From JALZAI01 sp038212215 (lineage in GTDB: Bacteria > Actinomycetota > Actinomycetes > Mycobacteriales > Jatrophihabitantaceae), in the NCBI GenBank assembly GCA_038212215.1, contig JBBQUT010000019.1, positions 20,062 through 84,061 of the forward strand: a stretch of 64,000 nucleotides of DNA. Direction: 5' to 3'. Position numbers and translations under genes: made by a program. Shown here one piece after another: positions 59,762 to 64,000 of the stretch. The stretch's first letter is position 1. Every line of letters starts with the position of its first letter. A model generated the notes under the pieces. That model searched no databases. It worked only from the letters and a program-made list of their open reading frames with translations, and had not been told where the DNA came from.

Positions 59762-62014
59762 TTACGAGGGGACGGGCGCGTCAGGGGACATGCCGGCCGG
59801 AAGATTGCCGGAGTGGACGACGTGCAGCCGCTGCGTGGCGCGCGTCATCGCTACATAGAGGTCATTGAGGCCCCACGCGGATTCAGCCAGGACGCTGCTT
59901 GGCTCGACGAGCACGACCGTGTCGAACTCAAGCCCCTTCGCGCTCGCAACGGTGAGCACCGACACCGGCGCGCCCTGCGCGCCGCCGCGCATGTCTGAGT
60001 CGGAGCTGACGATGCCTGCCGGCAGCGCGGCACGCACGCTCGCGGCGGCGGTGTCGTGACCGACCCGCGGAGTGATCACCGCGAGGGTGCCTTCGGCGCT
60101 GGACTGCCACTCGTCCAACACGATCTTGGCGAGCAGGTCGGAGCTGAACACGTCGCCGGTCACCCTGCTGAAGCGGGGCTCGTCGCGGCCGACCCGAGCC
60201 GACGTCGGCGCGCGAACCGAGGATCCGCCGGCCGCGAGCACGGCCGCAGCCAGGTCCATGACCTGCTGCGGCGTGCGGTAGTTGACGCTCAGCTCGGCCC
60301 GCGTCCACCGCTCGCCGACGTGCGGCTCCAGCACGTCGGCCCATGCTCTCGCACCCGCTGGCGACCCAGTCTGCGCGACGTCGCCGACGATCGTGAACGA
60401 GCGCGACGGGCAGCGGCGCATCAGGAGCCGCCAGGTCATCGGGGACAACTCCTGCGCCTCGTCGACGACGACATGGCCAAAAGCCCAGTTGCGGTCGGCG
60501 CCCGCGCGTTCGGCGACGTTTCCGAACGAACTTTCGCCTGCGTATCTGCCGGCCAGCTCCTCCGCAGTCGTGAAATCCGAGCTACCGAAGGTGTCCTGCA
60601 CCTGGCCGGCGTACTCGATCTCTGCCCGGCGTTCGGCCGCTGCCCGGTTCTGGTCGGCCTGGCTCGCACTGTCGTCCGCCCCGAGCAGTTCGGCTGCCTC
60701 GTCCAGCAGCGCGACGTCGGCCGTCGTCCATGGGGCGCTGCGGTCGCGGCGCAGCAGCGCGCGTTCGTCGCGGGTCAGCCGCCGGGCCGCTTCGCCGAGG
60801 CGCTCGGGTTCGGCGAACAGGTCGCGCAACAAGCGCTCGGGGCCGATCGGCGCCCAGCACCAGTTCACCTCACGGCGCACGTCGACCGAGGCATAGAGCT
60901 CGGCCATCAACCCGGCGCGGGTCTCTGGTTCGAGGTCGACCCGGCGTGCGGCGGCAAGCGTGCGCACGAGCTGGTCGAGAACTTCAGTGACGAAGGTGAC
61001 ACGGGCGACGTTGTGCGGCGCGCGTGTGCGCCGGGCCCGCTCCCGGGCATCGCGGACGTAGCGCGGCTGCAACTGGATCGTCGTGCCCTCTACGTCAAGG
61101 CGGCGTCCCGTACTCATCGTGCGCTGACGTCGCTTCACCGCTTCGGCGAGCACTGCGGCCATGCGCACATCGCCTTTGAGTGCGATGACTGCTGCGGCCT
61201 CGGTCGCGGTGGCGACGACTCCCGGGTACAGCTCGCCGGGTGTGGCCATCACCACCGCGTCCGCCTCGCCCAGGGCAGGCAACACCTGATCGATGTAGCG
61301 CAGGAACACCCGGTTGGGGCCGACCAGCAGAACCCCTGATCGGGCGATGCGCTCGCGATTCGCGTACAGCAGGAAGGCGGTGCGGTGCAGCGCCACGGCG
61401 GTCTTGCCGGTCCCGGGCCCGCCCTGCACCACGAGCACTCCGGCCAGCGGCGCCCGGATCACCTCGTCCTGGTCGGCCTGAATCGTGGCGACGATGTCGC
61501 GCATCCGCCCGCTGCGCGCTGCGTCCAGGCTGGCGAACAGCGCGCCATCACCCACCACGACATGGCCACCGTCCACGCCGGCGGCCTCGAATCCGGCCAG
61601 GTCGAGGACTTCGTCCTGCACGCCGGTAACCCGGCGGTTCGCACTCGAGATCTGTCGGCGACGCAGCACTCCAGTCGGACGTGCCGCGGTCGCCTGATAG
61701 AACGGCTCCGCCGCCGGCGCCCGCCAGTCCACGAGCAGTTCCTGGCGTGCCTCGTCCGACATGCCGATGCGGCCGATGTAACGCCGCCGACCGTCGCCAA
61801 GGTCGAGGCGGCCGAAACACAGCCGCTGCTCGACATCCTGCAGCGCGCGCACCCGCTGGGAGTAGAGCCGCATGAAGGCGTCTCGTTCGGCGCGAGCGCC
61901 TGGCGTACCGACGGTCGCGCTGCGTGCGGTCCGATCGAGAGTCGCCTTCGCCCGCTCCAGCTGGTCGTCAAGCTGCAGGTAGAGCCGACTCACATGCGCC
62001 TGCTCAATCGCCAC
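59762..62014 (-). CDS. HelD/HelR-like RNA-polymerase-associated superfamily 1 ATPase
   Basis: About 750 aa from GTG 62014. N-terminal coiled coil (AIEQAHVSRLYLQLDDQLER), the HelD signature YIGRIGMSDEARQELLVDWR, Walker A QGGPGTGKTAVALHRT (about 197-212), Walker B HVVVDEAQELSPM and C-terminal motifs NDLYVAMTRATQRLHVV. HelD proteins enter the RNA polymerase channels, release stalled enzyme and recycle it; actinobacterial HelR also displaces rifampicin. A longer start, GTG 62188 with GAGGTGG upstream, would overlap the dcd promoter and adds non-conserved sequence. I could not see a rifampicin-associated element. It ends 159 nt before the MFS start. Confidence 0.88.
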   Translation of the reverse strand: MAIEQAHVSRLYLQLDDQLERAKATLDRTARSATVGTPGARAERDAFMRLYSQRVRALQDVEQRLCFGRLDLGDGRRRYIGRIGMSDEARQELLVDWRAPAAEPFYQATAARPTGVLRRRQISSANRRVTGVQDEVLDLAGFEAAGVDGGHVVVGDGALFASLDAARSGRMRDIVATIQADQDEVIRAPLAGVLVVQGGPGTGKTAVALHRTAFLLYANRERIARSGVLLVGPNRVFLRYIDQVLPALGEADAVVMATPGELYPGVVATATEAAAVIALKGDVRMAAVLAEAVKRRQRTMSTGRRLDVEGTTIQLQPRYVRDARERARRTRAPHNVARVTFVTEVLDQLVRTLAAARRVDLEPETRAGLMAELYASVDVRREVNWCWAPIGPERLLRDLFAEPERLGEAARRLTRDERALLRRDRSAPWTTADVALLDEAAELLGADDSASQADQNRAAAERRAEIEYAGQVQDTFGSSDFTTAEELAGRYAGESSFGNVAERAGADRNWAFGHVVVDEAQELSPMTWRLLMRRCPSRSFTIVGDVAQTGSPAGARAWADVLEPHVGERWTRAELSVNYRTPQQVMDLAAAVLAAGGSSVRAPTSARVGRDEPRFSRVTGDVFSSDLLAKIVLDEWQSSAEGTLAVITPRVGHDTAAASVRAALPAGIVSSDSDMRGGAQGAPVSVLTVASAKGLEFDTVVLVEPSSVLAESAWGLNDLYVAMTRATQRLHVVHSGNLPAGMSPDAPVPS

Positions 62015-62175
62015 CTCGACCTCGACAGTGCCCGGTGAGTGTGGCGCGGATGGTGAGTTCGCGACAGCTTCGGTGATGGCGTGCTCCTCGCAAGACTGCA
62101 GTAAAGACGCATTGACACTATCCGTCGGCGGTCTCGGGGCGCTCGGCGTGCCGCGGGAGTGGCCGACGGTGGCCC

Positions 62176-62181
62176 TAAGAT
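62176..62181 (+). promoter_or_regulatory. -10 hexamer TAAGAT for the dCTP deaminase gene
   Basis: It would start transcription near 62188, about 15 nt before ATG 62203. It falls inside the longer version of the divergent HelD frame, which argues for the shorter one. Confidence 0.45.
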
Positions 62182-62202
62182 GGCGCACGTGGGCCCACCT
62201 CG

Positions 62203-63426
62203 ATGCGGTGTCCGGTGCTAGGCCTCTCCGGCGACAGCGCCGGGGTCCTGCCTAACCAGTACCTAGCCGAGGCCGTCGCGCAAGCGATGATCACATCGAG
62301 TGACTCCGACATACCGCCGGGGAGCATCCAACCCGCGAGCCTGGATCTGCGACTCGGCGCCGTCGCACATCGCCTGCGTTGTAGCTTTTTGCCGTCCGGC
62401 CAAACGGTTGAGCGTCGTATGCAGGATGTCGCGCTGGACCAATTCTCTCTCGCCGGCGAAGGTGCCGTCCTGGCCCCCGGCTTTCCTTATCTCATCCCGC
62501 TGAAGGAGCGACTCAACCTTCCGGACGAGATTCATGCTAGGGCCAATCCGAAGAGTTCGACCGGACGGGCGGATGTCTTCACGCGAGTCATCACCGATTA
62601 CAGCTATCGTTTTGACGACATCGCACCTGGATATGAGGGCAGGCTGTATCTAGAAGTCGCGCCGCTCTCGTTTCCCATTCTCGTCCGAGAAGACCTCACG
62701 CTCAACCAGCTTCGGCTGTCGGTCGGCCACACCGAACTCAGGGACGAGGACATCCGCGACCTGCACCGAGTACAGCCAATTCTCTTTGTCAACGGGGAAG
62801 AGGTCTCGGCTGACACGCTGCACCTCTCGTCGGGAGTCTTCCTCAGTCTTGACCTCCGTGGCGATGCGAAGGGGCGGGTGGGTCACCGCGCGCGACAGAG
62901 CCCGCCTCTTCTGGACCTGACCCGGGTGCATGGGGCTGAACCAAAGGACTATTGGGAGACCGTCCACCGAGAGGACGGCAGGCGTATCGTTCTCACGCCA
63001 GAGCGATTTTACCTTTTGATGTCGTACGAAGCTGTCAGCATTCCACCGATGTTTGCAGCCGAAATGACGGCATACGACACCACTAGCGGTGAGTTACGAA
63101 CCCACTACGCGGGTTTTTTTGATCCCGGATTCGGTTACGACGAAGGGGACCGGTTCAAAGGATCGACCGCTGCGCTTGAGGTCCGAGCCCACGACGTGCC
63201 TTTCATGATCGAGCACCGCCAGCCCGTTTGTAAGCTGACGTTTGAGCGCATGATTGCTGAACCCACACAGTTGTACGGCAAGGGCATCGGCTCGAACTAT
63301 CAGCAGCAGGCCGAGACGCTGGGAAAGCATTTCAACGTGCCGAGTCGCAGGGCAGGCAAGGCCGCAGGGCGGCGCAATGGCCCTGAACCGATGAAGGACC
63401 AGCTTGACCTCCTCGCGCCTGAGTAA
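62203..63426 (+). CDS. dcd: 2'-deoxycytidine 5'-triphosphate deaminase (long, two-domain DCD type)
   Basis: A 407-aa protein of the long DCD family better known from alphaproteobacteria (about 370 aa). The active-site region is IHARANPKSSTGRADVFTRV (Ser118, Arg122), with Glu151 in LYLEVAPLSFPILV. The second half repeats the fold: THYAGFFDPGFGYDEGDRF and LEVRAHDVPFMIEH, then LYGKGIGSNYQQQAETLGKH. It turns dCTP into dUTP for dTTP supply. A C-terminal extension (about 30 residues) is variable. Base composition and codon use are lower in GC than the neighbours, which suggests horizontal transfer. Divergent from the HelD-like gene. Confidence 0.87.
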   Translation: MRCPVLGLSGDSAGVLPNQYLAEAVAQAMITSSDSDIPPGSIQPASLDLRLGAVAHRLRCSFLPSGQTVERRMQDVALDQFSLAGEGAVLAPGFPYLIPLKERLNLPDEIHARANPKSSTGRADVFTRVITDYSYRFDDIAPGYEGRLYLEVAPLSFPILVREDLTLNQLRLSVGHTELRDEDIRDLHRVQPILFVNGEEVSADTLHLSSGVFLSLDLRGDAKGRVGHRARQSPPLLDLTRVHGAEPKDYWETVHREDGRRIVLTPERFYLLMSYEAVSIPPMFAAEMTAYDTTSGELRTHYAGFFDPGFGYDEGDRFKGSTAALEVRAHDVPFMIEHRQPVCKLTFERMIAEPTQLYGKGIGSNYQQQAETLGKHFNVPSRRAGKAAGRRNGPEPMKDQLDLLAPE

Positions 63427-63715
63427 GCGGACTGCGCTGCACCGGTCGTGGGGGGCTAACGGTCGATCCTGGTGACCTCCTTACCGATTCGGACCAGCTC
63501 AGCCAGCCCCTGCATTGCGGGTTCACCCCGATGCCAATGCTCAAGCACTCAATGACCTATAACCTTCCGAATGAATGAAGATCGCCGGCGTTCCGTCGGG
63601 TGGCTCGAGAGCTGCGCCGTTATCGATGAACCTTCGGGGTACAAGTAGGAGGCGGCGCAAGGCAGGGGCGGGAGTACCACTTCCGCACGGCCGAAGCCCC
63701 CGGAACCCGGAGATG
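63427..63715. other. Intergenic region between dcd and tRNA-Phe
   Basis: About 290 nt without a supported gene. It contains CAGGGGCGGGA at 63663-63673, repeated at 63723-63733 inside the tRNA 3' half, possibly the trace of an integration event. Confidence 0.5.
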
Positions 63716-63792
63716 TGGTGGCCAGGGGCGGGATCGAACCGCCGACCTACCGCTTTTCAGGCGGTCGCTCGTACCAGCTGAGCTACCTGGCC
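63716..63792 (-). tRNA. tRNA-Phe (GAA anticodon)
   Basis: Read on the minus strand: acceptor GGCCAGG, D arm AGCTCAGCTGGTACGAGC, anticodon loop CTGAAAA with anticodon GAA, T arm GGCGGTTCGATCCCGCC, acceptor CCTGGCC, discriminator A and an encoded CCA (63718-63716). All stems pair. The D, anticodon and T arms are standard, with no intron. Confidence 0.95.
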
Positions 63793-63884
63793 GTTCGCAA
63801 CCCGAGGTCCCGGATTGCTTGTACGAACCCGCTCTCACAGCCTCGTCCCGAGCAGCCTACTAGTACTGCAGCCGTAGTTCGTGA

Positions 63885-64000
63885 TCATTGGTTTTCGCGG
63901 CGTCGATAGTGGCAGTCGCGGGCTCGGGATTGGTGTCTTCGGCGCCAGGTTGACCAGGTGAGCAGCGTGGTGAGGCTGTGTGGTCCGGCGAGCAGTAGGG
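63885..64000 (-). CDS. Transposase, C-terminal end (partial at window edge)
   Basis: The last 37 codons of a minus-strand frame that enters from beyond the window: TTLLTWSTWRRRHQSRARDC then HYRRRENQ and stop. A Trp-x2-Trp-Arg3-His-Gln ... Cys-His-Tyr-Arg tail is the common ending of DDE transposases of the IS701/IS4-like group in actinobacteria. TACTAGTACTGCAGCCGTAG just past the stop (from about 63859) may be the element's end. Only the tail is visible, so the family is a guess. Confidence 0.5.
   Translation of the reverse strand, partial: LLLAGPHSLTTLLTWSTWRRRHQSRARDCHYRRRENQ

Noticed and set aside
60056..61339. 427-codon plus-strand frame inside the HelD-like gene
   Set aside because: Antisense shadow typical of GC-rich coding sequence.
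62015..62203. Rifampicin-associated element upstream of the HelD/HelR-like gene
   Set aside because: No GGGGCTTGC...GCAAGCCCC-like inverted repeat is visible in the gap or just beyond.

Overview
The window is about 64 kb of GC-rich chromosome from an actinobacterium. The gene set shows this: adjacent fabG/inhA-type genes with a [2Fe-2S] ferrochelatase, a mycothiol-dependent-isomerase family gene inside the pur cluster, DUF3073, DUF3097, a BldC-type regulator, a HelD-family protein and many GTG starts. Two blocks match my memory of Mycobacterium tuberculosis gene order (moxR1-DUF58-VWA-fabG1-inhA-hemZ, and purQ/purL ... purF-purM-DUF3073). There are no mycolate-specific genes here, so I infer a non-mycobacterial lineage such as Frankiales/Jatrophihabitans-like. 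That placement is not proven.

Layout. 1-2.4 kb: end of a TetR regulator, an SGNH hydrolase, and an ECF sigma/anti-sigma pair. 2.5-6.6 kb: a minus-strand lipid-modification operon (FAD oxidoreductase, DUF1365 joined to cyclopropane synthase, DUF1295). 6.9-11.7 kb: CPBP protease, Eis-like acetyltransferase, SPFH/NfeD pair, DUF3097. 11.7-15.5 kb: a tight four-gene cluster of two esterases, an ATP-grasp ligase and an unknown protein. 15.6-24.6 kb: an alpha/beta hydrolase, hemH-inhA-fabG, a quinone reductase, the VWA-DUF58-MoxR module, moaA. 24.7-33.7 kb: NlpC/P60 hydrolase, PAP2 enzyme, aconitase, a decayed AbiEi-like gene, corA and pgm. 33.8-36.6 kb: an amidase, then a TrmB/LuxR-type regulator divergent from a small secreted peptide gene. 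36.7-46.6 kb: purine synthesis (purC, purS, purQ, purL, purF, purM) with a MarR gene and a succinate-semialdehyde-type dehydrogenase between. 46.8-55.5 kb: DUF3073, bldC, an acyl-CoA ligase, a divergent FMO / MarR / efflux module, a shrunken OHCU-decarboxylase-like gene and an aromatic amino acid decarboxylase. 55.5-64 kb: a DUF3516-type helicase, a second DHA2 efflux pump, a HelD/HelR-like protein divergent from a dCTP deaminase, tRNA-Phe and the end of a transposase.

Most of this is core metabolism: purine synthesis, TCA cycle, fatty acid elongation, heme and cell envelope. The best candidate for an undescribed system is the regulator/peptide pair at 35140-36514. A 335-aa regulator with predicted HTH regions at both ends is transcribed away from a 95-aa peptide that has a signal peptide and ends in RPLDWWW. 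A perfect 12-bp palindrome lies between them and a strong terminator follows the peptide. This looks like a peptide-signal circuit. Second candidates are the esterase/esterase/ATP-grasp/unknown cluster, and a repeated arrangement in which very short ORFs join neighbouring genes through ATGA stop-start overlaps (moxR-DUF58, purF-purM, and the leader of the aldehyde dehydrogenase).

All calls come from reading the sequence and from memory of protein families. No database or folding program was run.
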